Assembly: GCA_022538095.1 (NCBI GenBank)
Contig: JAKYXN010000011.1
Span: 1 to 64,000, forward strand
Source: Puniceicoccaceae bacterium K14
Lineage (GTDB): Bacteria > Verrucomicrobiota > Verrucomicrobiia > Opitutales > Opitutaceae
Reading direction: 5' to 3'
DNA length: 64,000 nucleotides
Of this stretch, positions 34,517 to 43,999 are shown one piece after another. Position numbers and translations under genes: made by a program. The notes beneath the pieces were generated by a model. That model saw nothing but the letters and a program-made list of their open reading frames with translations, did no database searches and was not told the DNA's origin. Position 1 is the first letter of the stretch; each line of letters starts with the position of its first letter.

Positions 34517-35899
34517 TCACTTCTCAATCACATCAATAGTCTTCCACTTTCCCGATCTAAAGCGCATCAAGAAAATTAGGCTAACAATGATCAAATTCAA
34601 GGTGGCGCACGCCCACGCGTGATGAACAGAAAGGTTAAACACTTCCACAATAAGGTAGGTTGGTAAAACTAATATCAATACAGATGAAAACGCCAAGACC
34701 TTCATAACAAAACGCGTATCGCCAGCTCCTTTCAATGCCGCACCCACCAAAATAGCTATTGTGTCGAAAAAAGTAAATGCTGCGATGAATTTTAAAAGCT
34801 GTATACTCATGGCTTTCAGAGCCTCTGCATTCTCTGTCGCTTCAGTCAAAAACGGCGTGATCAAAACTGCAGGGGCAAACAAATAAAATGCAACCATCGC
34901 CGAACTATGAAAGACGGCTAACTGCAATGCAGAATAAAATGAGCGTTCGGCCAACATGCTATTTTGCGCACCTTGGTAACGACCTACAAAAATCGTCGTC
35001 GCAATCCCCATACCAATCATCGGTAGGAATCCCACTAAATTTATCTGTAGTACGATATTACTAGCAGTTAGCTCCAACGCGCCAATACGCCCAACAAAAA
35101 GTACGAATATGGTGAATCCCATCACATCCAAAAAGAAATGCACTCCAGATGGTGTACCAAATTTTAGCATACGCTTCAGTAGTTTTTTATCTACCTTCCA
35201 CAGAGAACGAGTCTGGTAAGATTCATCATACTTTCGCTGCGTAACCAAAAAATAATAAATACAAGTCACAATTGCCCCTGAAATAAGTGACGCGAAAGCG
35301 GCGCCCGAAATACCCATTTCCGGCACACCCAACTTACCAAATATAAACACATAGTCCAACCCAGTATTGAGCACCGTCATGAGAATATTCATCCACATAA
35401 CTATCCATGTCTTCCTCCGACCAGAGTAAAAAGTCGAAAATACATTATTATAAAGAAAGAAAACAGCCCCCAGATTTAGAATACTAAAATACTTCGCTTC
35501 TAAAACTTGAATCTCTGGGTCGTGCCCAATGAGAGCGAAAATTTCAGTAGAGAATGGAGCGAAAAGCGGTAAGACAACCCCGCCTGCAAGCGCAATATAA
35601 CATCCTTGCCCTACAGAAGGACCAATGCGCTCAGGTCGATTTGCTCCCATATACTGCGACACAAACGTTCCCGTATATAAAGAGGTTCCCATAAAGAAAC
35701 ACATCAAAGAAAAATTCAACATGCCTGCAGGCACCGCTGCCGCCAGCGCATCTTCCGAATACCAACTAAGAAACATCCTATCCACAAACAGGAGAACAGA
35801 AATCGAGCCAGTGCTAAAAATTAAAGGAATCGCAAGCCTAAGCAAATCGCCATATCCCGCTTCTCTCTTCCAACGATCCCTAATGCTCAACTTTTCCAT
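34517..35899 (-). CDS. MATE-family multidrug/sodium antiporter
   Basis: From ATG 35899 the protein has 460 residues and about twelve hydrophobic helices in two repeated MatE halves. The first starts LLRLAIPLIFSTGSISVLLFVDRMFLSWY and has the VSQYMGANRPERI loop; the second starts around LLKRMLKFGTPSGVHFFLDVMGF and contains GRYQGAQN. These exporters use Na+ or H+ gradients to expel cationic drugs or metabolites. An upstream in-frame TTG would add two residues. Confidence 0.93.
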   Translation of the reverse strand: MEKLSIRDRWKREAGYGDLLRLAIPLIFSTGSISVLLFVDRMFLSWYSEDALAAAVPAGMLNFSLMCFFMGTSLYTGTFVSQYMGANRPERIGPSVGQGCYIALAGGVVLPLFAPFSTEIFALIGHDPEIQVLEAKYFSILNLGAVFFLYNNVFSTFYSGRRKTWIVMWMNILMTVLNTGLDYVFIFGKLGVPEMGISGAAFASLISGAIVTCIYYFLVTQRKYDESYQTRSLWKVDKKLLKRMLKFGTPSGVHFFLDVMGFTIFVLFVGRIGALELTASNIVLQINLVGFLPMIGMGIATTIFVGRYQGAQNSMLAERSFYSALQLAVFHSSAMVAFYLFAPAVLITPFLTEATENAEALKAMSIQLLKFIAAFTFFDTIAILVGAALKGAGDTRFVMKVLAFSSVLILVLPTYLIVEVFNLSVHHAWACATLNLIIVSLIFLMRFRSGKWKTIDVIEK

Positions 35900-36189
35900 C
35901 TTCAAACCTAGCTAGCGCAATTGACTCAGAAAGAAAGGTAATTGCCCCTGCTGACACAATTATGTCTCAGATTTCACACTCTAACACCCCGTTACACAAC
36001 TCAAAGGCAAAGAAACTCATGCCTAAGGCAATCGCTGACCAATGCATAAAGCGAACTTTGATATAGGCTCCGTCTGCAAAATCATCAAAAACGCTAAACC
36101 TTATTATTCATACCACCGTAAACCGGATCAGCAACAAACTCAGATTTTGGACAACATGAATCACCATCCTTCTACGAACCGAATAATAC

Positions 36190-37731
36190 ATGTTGACGCC
36201 ACTATCTTCAGACAAATGGACGCGCAAAACTGCGGACCATCTCCTAAATCGAGCTGCTTTCGGAGAAAGTCCAAGCGCACGGGAAGAACTCTATCAACTT
36301 GGTAGAACGCAAGGCGTTCAAGCAGCGATTGATTCACTAGTAAACCCAAGTGAAAACTGGTCTAGCACAGCTGACCCAGAGTGGAGCACTGAAGAAGATC
36401 CTAATGGAGACATATTCGGAAACTCGAGTGAACGTCGCTATGATCTTGTTAGGTGGTATCTTTCTATGCTCAAGGATGCTCAACCGCTCGCCGCTAAGCT
36501 CCTAAAATTTTTCGTCGATCACTTTTCCGTCAATCACAACACAAGCAGAAACGAAACCCGCTTCATGTACTTCATTCGCTTTCTCAAGCTGTTGAGAAAA
36601 CATGCCGCTGGCGATTTGAATTCAGAGGGTAACTACGGAAAATTTTCTACGCTTGTAAATCAAGTTTCCTGGTCAGAAGCGATGATCGACACACTCGACC
36701 TAGATACGAGTTCTGCCAGTGAAATAAATGAAAATTTCGGTAGAGAGTTACTCGAGCTTTTTACTATGGGTGTTCATGGAGGATACACTGAAAACGATGT
36801 CGGTGCAGCTGCAGAAGCATTCACTGGTCGACGATTATACCGCATGCAGTCACCCCATCCAGAAGCAAGTCAAATCAACGAAAATTGGCTAGCCCCCTTG
36901 GGAACCACAATGGCGACCTCATACCAAGATACCAGTCGACAAGACCTTCTACCCAAGACCTTTCTCAACCAATCTCGTATGCCTGATAGAAGCACAATAG
37001 CAGACGGTGACGACATATTGGAGTTGATTTTTAATGACATAGAATGCTCGAAGCACTTGGTTTGGAAACTTTGGAGGTATTTCGTTTCTCCGGAAATCGA
37101 TGACACTATTCTAACTGAGTTAGCTACGCGGTTCCGCGATGAATACCAATACGATGTGAGACTTCTCCTTAACGAAGTATTCATGAGTGAAACGTTCTAC
37201 TCTGAATCGGTAATGGGGTCTCAAATCAAAGACTCTGGAGATATGTTCATAAGCCTTCTCAAAAAACTAGAAATGGATCTCCCCCCAGCTCGCAGCTGCT
37301 ACACATTATGTGAACGACTAAACTACAACCCCCTTTTTCCGCCCAATATCGCAGGTTGGCCTGAACCAGAAGCCCAAGGAAACGGATGGATGGGATCCGG
37401 AAGCCTCCTCTTTCGCATAAATATGCCTAGTATTTGGGTACAGGGAAATTATGATGCGCTAGATGATTGGAACTCTCGAAATGAAATGATCGAGGCAGAA
37501 CAATTTGAAATTGAAAGCATCATCCCAAGAGAGCTTTGGGAATCAGACAACTTCCCGTTGCTTATAGCAAAGTTAAGCGATCGCTTCATCCCAACCGTCT
37601 CGCTAAGGAAAAGCCAGATCCGAATTTTTTACGACCGTTTTCAGAAAACAGCTCAATACATGGATACGCAAGAAGCAGTCAAAGAAACTCTTAGACTTTT
37701 CCTAGCTCTTCCTGAATTTCAAATGCAATAG
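36190..37731 (+). CDS. DUF1800 family protein
   Basis: The 513-residue protein carries the DUF1800 hallmarks: HLLNRAAFGESPSAREEL at the start, LVRWYLSMLKDAQPLAAKLLKFFVDHFSVN, NENFGRELLELFTMGV, YTENDVGAAAEAFTGRR, ECSKHLVWKLWRYFVSPE and a late PPNIAGWPE. No signal peptide is visible. In Planctomycetota, Verrucomicrobiota and others this gene almost always precedes a DUF1501 gene, as here (36-base gap). The pair is thought to act at the cell surface or in export, but the function is not established. Confidence 0.94.
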   Translation: MLTPLSSDKWTRKTADHLLNRAAFGESPSAREELYQLGRTQGVQAAIDSLVNPSENWSSTADPEWSTEEDPNGDIFGNSSERRYDLVRWYLSMLKDAQPLAAKLLKFFVDHFSVNHNTSRNETRFMYFIRFLKLLRKHAAGDLNSEGNYGKFSTLVNQVSWSEAMIDTLDLDTSSASEINENFGRELLELFTMGVHGGYTENDVGAAAEAFTGRRLYRMQSPHPEASQINENWLAPLGTTMATSYQDTSRQDLLPKTFLNQSRMPDRSTIADGDDILELIFNDIECSKHLVWKLWRYFVSPEIDDTILTELATRFRDEYQYDVRLLLNEVFMSETFYSESVMGSQIKDSGDMFISLLKKLEMDLPPARSCYTLCERLNYNPLFPPNIAGWPEPEAQGNGWMGSGSLLFRINMPSIWVQGNYDALDDWNSRNEMIEAEQFEIESIIPRELWESDNFPLLIAKLSDRFIPTVSLRKSQIRIFYDRFQKTAQYMDTQEAVKETLRLFLALPEFQMQ

Positions 37732-37767
37732 CGCTTCTCGCACGATAAAACATTCCAATTACAAAAT

Positions 37768-39126
37768 ATGAAATCGAATTTCTCTCGCCGCGAATTTGTT
37801 AAGAAATCAGCCTGGGGTGCCGCATCTACCATAACACTTCCAGCATTCTTACAAAATACAATATTCAATCTAGATGCCCGAGCCTCCACATTGCCTTCCC
37901 CAGGTAAAGACGGACCTATTTTCGTAATAGTCGAACTAGCGGGCGGAAACGATAGTTTGAATACAGTCATACCATACCAAAACTCAACCTACCTTGACGC
38001 TCGACCCAACATTGCTATAAGAGGAGAAGATGGACTCCACTCAGTCGGAAGCACAAACTCTGTAACAGGTCAAAGCGAAGCTCTTGGGCTTCACCCTAAC
38101 CTAACACAACTGCACACGCTATGGGAAGACGGCGACCTCGCTATTATCAACGGCGTTGGGTATCCAAATCCTAATTTATCCCACTTCACTTCATTTGATT
38201 ATTGGCACAGTGCTACACCAAATGAGATTTCAAACGACGGATGGATAGGTCGTTATTTTAATAGCCAATGTTCGGGCTGCGACGCGACTCAAGGCATCGA
38301 AATTTCGAATAGAAAGTCGAACTCATTCAAGGTTTCAGACGGCATCAGCCCCAGCATCAATTTTGACGACATTGACCAATATGGTTGGAAAGACCTCGAA
38401 CTCCGAGGAAGAGACATCCCATTAGAAGAGCTCTATAGAAAGCTCATTGGATTAGACCACATCGTCGACCAAGGAATCGACACGACCAACGACGCATTAT
38501 CTTACGTCCAACGAGCCTCTCACAATGCGATGATAAGCGCGCGCAATGTATTTGATGCCAGCGAGCGCGGGGGAGAACTCGCTTTCGAGGAATGGGCAAG
38601 CTCTGGGCTAGCAAACGACCTCAAGAAAATCACGAAACTCATTAAGGGTGGAATGGATACATCAATCTACTACGCTCACCAAAGCGGGTTTGACACACAC
38701 AACAACCAAGCAAATGGAGGATCGGGAGCGAGTGGATCTCACGCCGATCTTCTTGACACAGTAGATAAAGCCCTCGGATCGTTTGTTGCCGAAATGAAAC
38801 TTGCGGGCCTATGGGATAGAGTCGTCATCTTAACCTATAGCGAGTTCGGCAGAAAGGTTATCGAAAACGGAAGCCAAGGAACCGATCACGGGGCAGCAGA
38901 ATCAGTTTTCGTGCTAGGTGGTCAAGTTTCCGGCAACCAGTTTTATGGAAGCTTCCCGGATTTGGCTGAAGATGCTCGCGTTAAACGCCACAGCTTGGAT
39001 TACAACGTAGACTTTCGAACCGTCTATCGATCGATCCTGGAAAATTGGATGCACGTACCATCAAATCAAATCGCAGACATTTTCCCATCACAACCAGCTA
39101 ACTTCAATCCTCTTTCATTTGTATGA
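37768..39126 (+). CDS. DUF1501 family protein with Tat-type leader
   Basis: The 452-residue protein begins with a twin-arginine-like leader (NFSRREFVKKSAWGAASTITLPAFL). The alkaline-phosphatase-like DUF1501 fold follows: FVIVELAGGNDSLNTVIPY (about 51-69), LGLHPNLTQLHTLWEDG, NLSHFTSFDYWHSA and the late VVILTYSEFGRKVIENGSQGTDHGAA motif. The family is related to sulfatases/phosphatases but no substrate is known. It is the middle gene of the DUF1800 operon, and its stop overlaps the next ATG by four bases. Confidence 0.94.
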   Translation: MKSNFSRREFVKKSAWGAASTITLPAFLQNTIFNLDARASTLPSPGKDGPIFVIVELAGGNDSLNTVIPYQNSTYLDARPNIAIRGEDGLHSVGSTNSVTGQSEALGLHPNLTQLHTLWEDGDLAIINGVGYPNPNLSHFTSFDYWHSATPNEISNDGWIGRYFNSQCSGCDATQGIEISNRKSNSFKVSDGISPSINFDDIDQYGWKDLELRGRDIPLEELYRKLIGLDHIVDQGIDTTNDALSYVQRASHNAMISARNVFDASERGGELAFEEWASSGLANDLKKITKLIKGGMDTSIYYAHQSGFDTHNNQANGGSGASGSHADLLDTVDKALGSFVAEMKLAGLWDRVVILTYSEFGRKVIENGSQGTDHGAAESVFVLGGQVSGNQFYGSFPDLAEDARVKRHSLDYNVDFRTVYRSILENWMHVPSNQIADIFPSQPANFNPLSFV

Positions 39127-42017
39127 GAAAATTACTTTTAGGTAATCGCTATACTGGAACTGCCATAGCACTCTCGATTTGTCTCAGCTCGATCGACACG
39201 CTCAGGAGTGAAATAGAAGTCATTGCTCTCAAAGGCGAACAAATTGGAACAAATGCGTACACCTACGAAAGCTTTTCAACGCCGAGCCTCAACCGTTATG
39301 GGGAACTCGCATTCGCAGCCAATTTCGAGGAATTCGAAACAGGTGTCGGCAGCAAATACGAAGGGATCTGTTTGTACAATTATCAAGGTACAACTCTGAT
39401 CGCCGCCTCAGGCCAAATTGCCCCAAAACCCGGAGACGATGGACTGTTCGACTACTTCTACAAACCCACTTTGAACGAGCTGGGCATCAGCTATTTTCGC
39501 GGAAAAATGCAAGGCTCTGGCTGGGCTGTGAATACCAATGGAACTTGGATAGGCTGGACTATAAACCAAGATGGAACGGCAACACCACAGCTCGACATGC
39601 TTGCCCGTTTTTGGGATCAAGCTTCGATCAACTACGAGAATGAATCTGCCGAAAATGATGGTCGTTATACCCAAATAGGACACCCTCAAATCATCGAACC
39701 AAAATCATTCGGATTCATCGGAATGCTCGATGGCGAATCATATGAGGGTGTTACTGGAGCATGGCACCAACCCGCCAAGAATTCGGACACATGGTATATT
39801 CCTAGGCCTGAGTTAATCGCGATTTCTGGCCTCCCAATGCCAGGACATTCAGAAATTGTGTCTCGAGTTGTTTATTACAAGCCAATCAATGAAGATGAAG
39901 CCCTTGTTCTAGTCGAGCTTGATGGCAACAGTACAAATTCAACCGTATCTGCAATTTATCGTACAAAGAAAGGAGAAGACGCCGAACTGATCGCTCGCAC
40001 AGGCGATACGGCCTTAGGAGAAGCAGCTCCCTTCGCATCATTCGGAATTCCACAATTTGACAAAAATGGAAACATTCTATTTTGGGCTAGCCTAATAGAT
40101 GAAGACCAAAACGAAGGTCTCTACGCTTACGCTAATACCACGATCGAACCGTTGGTTTCAACAAGCGGAGAATTCACACTGGATCAAGAATCCTATAATT
40201 TGAATACAATCTTTGATCCCAAGATAAATGCTAATGGCGACATCGCATTTTTAGGTCATCTAGAATCGCCAAATAACGATGAATACGCCATTTTCCACAA
40301 AGCTGTAAGTTCAGCTAATTGGACTTGCCTCACTAAATCTGGACAACAAGCAATCAGTGCAAACCTAGGGGCAGTTTTCGATCAATTTAGTTCTCCCATT
40401 TTAAACGAAACGGGCGATGTTGCTTTCTCCGCAACATTGAAGGGAGAAGGCGATGCTGTTAGCGACACTTCTGATTCTGGTATCTGGGTTACAGATGAGA
40501 ATGGTTCCTTAAATATGCTTCTCCGAGAAGGTGATACCCTTCGTATCGGATCAAATAAGTTAAGGACTGTATCCGGATTTACAATCGGCGGATTCAATTC
40601 CGAACATGAAATAGCACTTTGGGTCTCATTTACCAATTACTCATCCGCAATCGCTATTGGGAAAGTCGATAATGTTTCCCCCCCTAATATCGTAACCCCA
40701 ATAACAGACGAAAACCTATACGCAGGTGATAGCTTAGAGCTTTCTGCAGAAGTCGAGGGGACTGGCCCATTCTTGTATCAATGGATCAAGGATGGAACCG
40801 ATCTCATGGGAGAAAATAGCAAAACACTAACTATCACAAATTTCTCGACCTTCGAAGAGGGGAACTATTCTTTGAGAATCGAGTCCCCTGCTGGGGCTCA
40901 CAGTCGCTCAATTGCAAATCTTGTTTTGACTGACGCACCCTCTATTCCTGTTTTCGTAGAAGAACCACTTGGAGACATCGCTTTGCTCGGGGCAAATTCG
41001 CTCCTTACCTCTCGAGCCGTATCCAATCTCGAAATAAGCTACCAATGGTTTAAGAACGACACAGCAATCGACGGTGAAATTCTGTCAGACTTATTATTCG
41101 ATGAAATCGCTATAGAAGACGAAGGCATTTACTACGTGATCGCGACCACAACAGCCGGGGCAGTAACGAGTGAAAGCGTTGAGATTCTAGTGACAGACAA
41201 ACGTATGGTAAATCTCTCTACACGAGCGAGAGCAGGTACAGGAGCCAATGTGGTAATATCTGGATTCGTAATCAAAGGCAATGAACCAAAAACCGTTTTG
41301 ATACGTGGAATCGGCCCGAGTTTGAAGAATTTCGGTCTAGACGAAGCACTCGAACAGCCACAGCTCACTGTAATTCAAGATGGCGAAGTAATCGCTTCCA
41401 ACAATGGGTGGGCAAATCTAGCCAACCAAGCTGAAGTCGCCGCAATTGCGGCTCAATATGGAGCATTCGAATTAGATACAGATTCAGCTGATGCCGCCGT
41501 TCTCATAACACTTGAGCCAGGCGTTTACACAGCAATTCTAAATGGCGAGAATGGAGAAACAGGCCTTTCAATGGTAGAAGTCTATGAGGTTGGCAAGAAC
41601 TCCACTCGCTTAGCCAATCTTTCGACACGTGCTCATGTGGGTGTCGGGGCGAATATCGCCATCCCCGGAGTCGTTATAAGTGGAGATTTACCTAGCAAAC
41701 TACTCGTTCGTGCCGTCGGTCCAAGCCTAGAGGACTTTGACCTACCAGGCGTCCTAGAGGATCCGATACTTCATATAATAAATTCTTCAGGAGAAATTAT
41801 AGCCACAAATGAACGTTGGATGGACGTTGATGACTTAGAGAGCCTCGTACTCGCTTCAAGTACAGCGGGTGCGTTTCCTCTAAATGACAACAGCAACGAT
41901 GCAGCAATTCTGATAGATCTTGAGCCAGGAATCTATACTATTTTTGTAGTTGGAAGAGATGGAAGTTCAGGACTAGCCCTCATTGAATTGTACGATATCC
42001 CAGCATCCAACTTCTAA
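39123..42017 (+). CDS. Large secreted surface protein with Ig-like and NLSTRA-type repeats
   Basis: The 964-residue protein has a signal peptide (residues 10-28). The first half (30-510) contains repeated sequences such as SLNRYGELAFAANF, DKNGNILFWASL, NANGDIAFLGHL and NETGDVAFSATL, each followed by GL/GIW segments. This resembles a beta-propeller-type repeat found in secreted choice-of-anchor proteins. Two Ig-like domains follow (about 520-600, 605-690; FLYQWIKDG and ISYQWFKND). Two copies of a C-terminal domain (about 694-820 and 828-962) each start NLSTRA-xG-GAN and include VLIRGIGPSL or LLVRAVGPSL. The ATGA overlap with the DUF1501 gene makes it the third gene of the operon and the probable surface substrate or partner of the pair. 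Confidence 0.8.
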   Translation: MRKLLLGNRYTGTAIALSICLSSIDTLRSEIEVIALKGEQIGTNAYTYESFSTPSLNRYGELAFAANFEEFETGVGSKYEGICLYNYQGTTLIAASGQIAPKPGDDGLFDYFYKPTLNELGISYFRGKMQGSGWAVNTNGTWIGWTINQDGTATPQLDMLARFWDQASINYENESAENDGRYTQIGHPQIIEPKSFGFIGMLDGESYEGVTGAWHQPAKNSDTWYIPRPELIAISGLPMPGHSEIVSRVVYYKPINEDEALVLVELDGNSTNSTVSAIYRTKKGEDAELIARTGDTALGEAAPFASFGIPQFDKNGNILFWASLIDEDQNEGLYAYANTTIEPLVSTSGEFTLDQESYNLNTIFDPKINANGDIAFLGHLESPNNDEYAIFHKAVSSANWTCLTKSGQQAISANLGAVFDQFSSPILNETGDVAFSATLKGEGDAVSDTSDSGIWVTDENGSLNMLLREGDTLRIGSNKLRTVSGFTIGGFNSEHEIALWVSFTNYSSAIAIGKVDNVSPPNIVTPITDENLYAGDSLELSAEVEGTGPFLYQWIKDGTDLMGENSKTLTITNFSTFEEGNYSLRIESPAGAHSRSIANLVLTDAPSIPVFVEEPLGDIALLGANSLLTSRAVSNLEISYQWFKNDTAIDGEILSDLLFDEIAIEDEGIYYVIATTTAGAVTSESVEILVTDKRMVNLSTRARAGTGANVVISGFVIKGNEPKTVLIRGIGPSLKNFGLDEALEQPQLTVIQDGEVIASNNGWANLANQAEVAAIAAQYGAFELDTDSADAAVLITLEPGVYTAILNGENGETGLSMVEVYEVGKNSTRLANLSTRAHVGVGANIAIPGVVISGDLPSKLLVRAVGPSLEDFDLPGVLEDPILHIINSSGEIIATNERWMDVDDLESLVLASSTAGAFPLNDNSNDAAILIDLEPGIYTIFVVGRDGSSGLALIELYDIPASNF

Positions 42018-42030
42018 GCATAAAGGCGAT

Positions 42031-43842
42031 TCACTCTTTTGGCTTTCGACCAATCACAAATAGAATCAACAGAGTCAGAGCGGGAAAAGTTGTATAGAAA
42101 AACCAGATTGGTAAATCGCGAGCTACGCTCAAGTAGCCTAACACTGCAGCCATTCCCATAGTAAAAATAGCGTACAAAATCTGCGTATTAACGTGGGCAA
42201 TATGATCGCAACCCGAGGCGATTGATGCGAGTACTGTCGTATCGCTGATCGGGCTACAATGATCTCCAAAAACTGCTCCATCCAAAACCGCTGCAATCGT
42301 CAAAAATAAGATTACTTCACTTCCACCATTATAAAGACTCAAATCGAAAATAAGCGGCACAACAATTGGCATCAAAATCGCAATCGCTCCTTTTCCTGAA
42401 CCGATTGCAAATGACATACCGGCAGAAATAATGAATACAAACAAAGGGAGCGTCCATATCGATGTATTGTCTCCTAGCAATGCGATAAGGTATTCGCCCG
42501 TTCCTAAAGTTTCGCAAATGGCTTGCATCGCCCAAGTCATCACCAAAATAAAAATGGCCATCCACATCGTAGGCATTCCCTTGATGTAGCTCTTACAAGT
42601 TTCGCTAGGTGAAAGGATACGCTGCTTTATTGTCATCCCAATGGCGACGACCCCTCCCACCACAGATGCCAAAAAGAAAACCGGCAAAACCTTAGAATCG
42701 ATCGCGCTGTCAACTCCGCTCGAAGCTGCGCTAAAAGTAGATTTCCAATCCTCTAGACTGAACACACTCGCCCCTTCTCCAGTCGCACGCAGCTCAAAGA
42801 GTCCAACAATAAATATCCCAAACAAGGTAAACAATAATACCACAATTAGCGGAATGGCGGCATTTATCCAATTACTGGATATGCCCTCATCAGGATCCAT
42901 CCCGCTCGATGACTCGAAACCTATCATCTGATGGTTATCGTCCTTAACCTTACCGGTTGAAAGAGCCCGATCTTCCGCAACAAGCATTGCCCCAAAGTCC
43001 CGACCTGTAATTGTAGACGCGAAAACAAAAAACAATAGTCCAATACAATAGAATCTCATCGGCAGAACATGAAGCATTGCCTCATAACCACCCATTTCGA
43101 TTCCGACATTAGAAATTTCCTCGCCAGTTAAAGTCGCATTCAACGCGGTCCATGTAGAGATCAAGGCAATCGCAGAAAGTGGGACCGCCGTCGAATCCAC
43201 CAAAAACGCCAATTTTTCTCGAGAGAGTCTCCAATAATCCGACAACCTTCTCATCGCCGACCCCACTAAAATTGTACTCACGTAATCATCGAAGAATGCC
43301 AAAACCCCTGCGGATGCAATTAAACTTTGAGTACCTTTTCTCCCCTTAGCAAATCTACCAAACAAATCTACCAAGCCTTTCAATCCTCCGTTTCGCGAGA
43401 TAACATACACCATCCCAATCAAAGTGAACAGGAATAGAAATAGATAGAGGCGCGGCGGGGATACTGTATTCAAATAAATAAAATCATGGAAAGCTAAGAA
43501 CGTGGTGGTTATCGGGTTCGTTCCATACGACAAAACCGCTCCAGTAAAAAAAGCGACCATAAGGGCAGCCACCAACGAACGGAAATAAGACGCTACGATC
43601 ACCGCTAGTAACGGAGGAAGCAACGACGTCCAATGCCCGTGCAATCGATCCGCAATTGCTCCTGCTCGAAGGTTATCAATGAATGATCCCTTCTCAAAAA
43701 TAACGTCAGCAACTTCAGGTTCATCAAAAACACTTGCGTTTGGCCGAACTTGGATGATCGCTAAAAACGAGCACACACCGAGAAAAGTCAAAAAAAATGC
43801 AAGCCAACGCTCAGGACGTTTCCAGTAAGATAGTGTTTCCAC
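42031..43842 (-). CDS. NhaC-family Na+/H+ (or malate/lactate-type) antiporter
   Basis: The 603-residue membrane protein matches the NhaC/MleN superfamily: LLPPLLAVIVASYFRSLVAALMVAFFTGA, LAFFDDYVSTILVGSAMRRLSDYWRLSREKLAFLVDSTA, VALSTW-type ISTWTAL, SAGMSFAIGSGKGAIAILMPIVVPL and AVLDGAVFGDHCSPISDTTVLASIASGCDHIAHV. The last is the signature of this family. It exports Na+ in exchange for H+ or exchanges organic acids; the ion cannot be fixed from sequence. Start is GTG at 43842. It converges with the surface-protein gene with 13 bases between stops. Confidence 0.93.
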   Translation of the reverse strand: METLSYWKRPERWLAFFLTFLGVCSFLAIIQVRPNASVFDEPEVADVIFEKGSFIDNLRAGAIADRLHGHWTSLLPPLLAVIVASYFRSLVAALMVAFFTGAVLSYGTNPITTTFLAFHDFIYLNTVSPPRLYLFLFLFTLIGMVYVISRNGGLKGLVDLFGRFAKGRKGTQSLIASAGVLAFFDDYVSTILVGSAMRRLSDYWRLSREKLAFLVDSTAVPLSAIALISTWTALNATLTGEEISNVGIEMGGYEAMLHVLPMRFYCIGLLFFVFASTITGRDFGAMLVAEDRALSTGKVKDDNHQMIGFESSSGMDPDEGISSNWINAAIPLIVVLLFTLFGIFIVGLFELRATGEGASVFSLEDWKSTFSAASSGVDSAIDSKVLPVFFLASVVGGVVAIGMTIKQRILSPSETCKSYIKGMPTMWMAIFILVMTWAMQAICETLGTGEYLIALLGDNTSIWTLPLFVFIISAGMSFAIGSGKGAIAILMPIVVPLIFDLSLYNGGSEVILFLTIAAVLDGAVFGDHCSPISDTTVLASIASGCDHIAHVNTQILYAIFTMGMAAVLGYLSVARDLPIWFFYTTFPALTLLILFVIGRKPKE

Positions 43843-43944
43843 GGTGCTCTAGAAGAGTAAGTTAAAGAAGCTTTAAGAGAGGGTATTTTGATTCCGACGC
43901 CTATCTGTTGATGCGTCAAACGGGAAATCCAATATTCGGTTCCA

Positions 43945-43978
43945 CAAAAAAGCCCTCAAGCGCAATGCATTGAGGACT
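43945..43978 (-). terminator. Rho-independent terminator of the phosphofructokinase gene
   Basis: On the minus strand AGTCCTCAA pairs with TTGAGGGCT (one G-T pair) around a ten-base loop and is followed by six Ts. It lies about 20 bases after the phosphofructokinase stop. Confidence 0.85.
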
Positions 43979-43999
43979 GAAATTAAAATTCGCTTTCGT

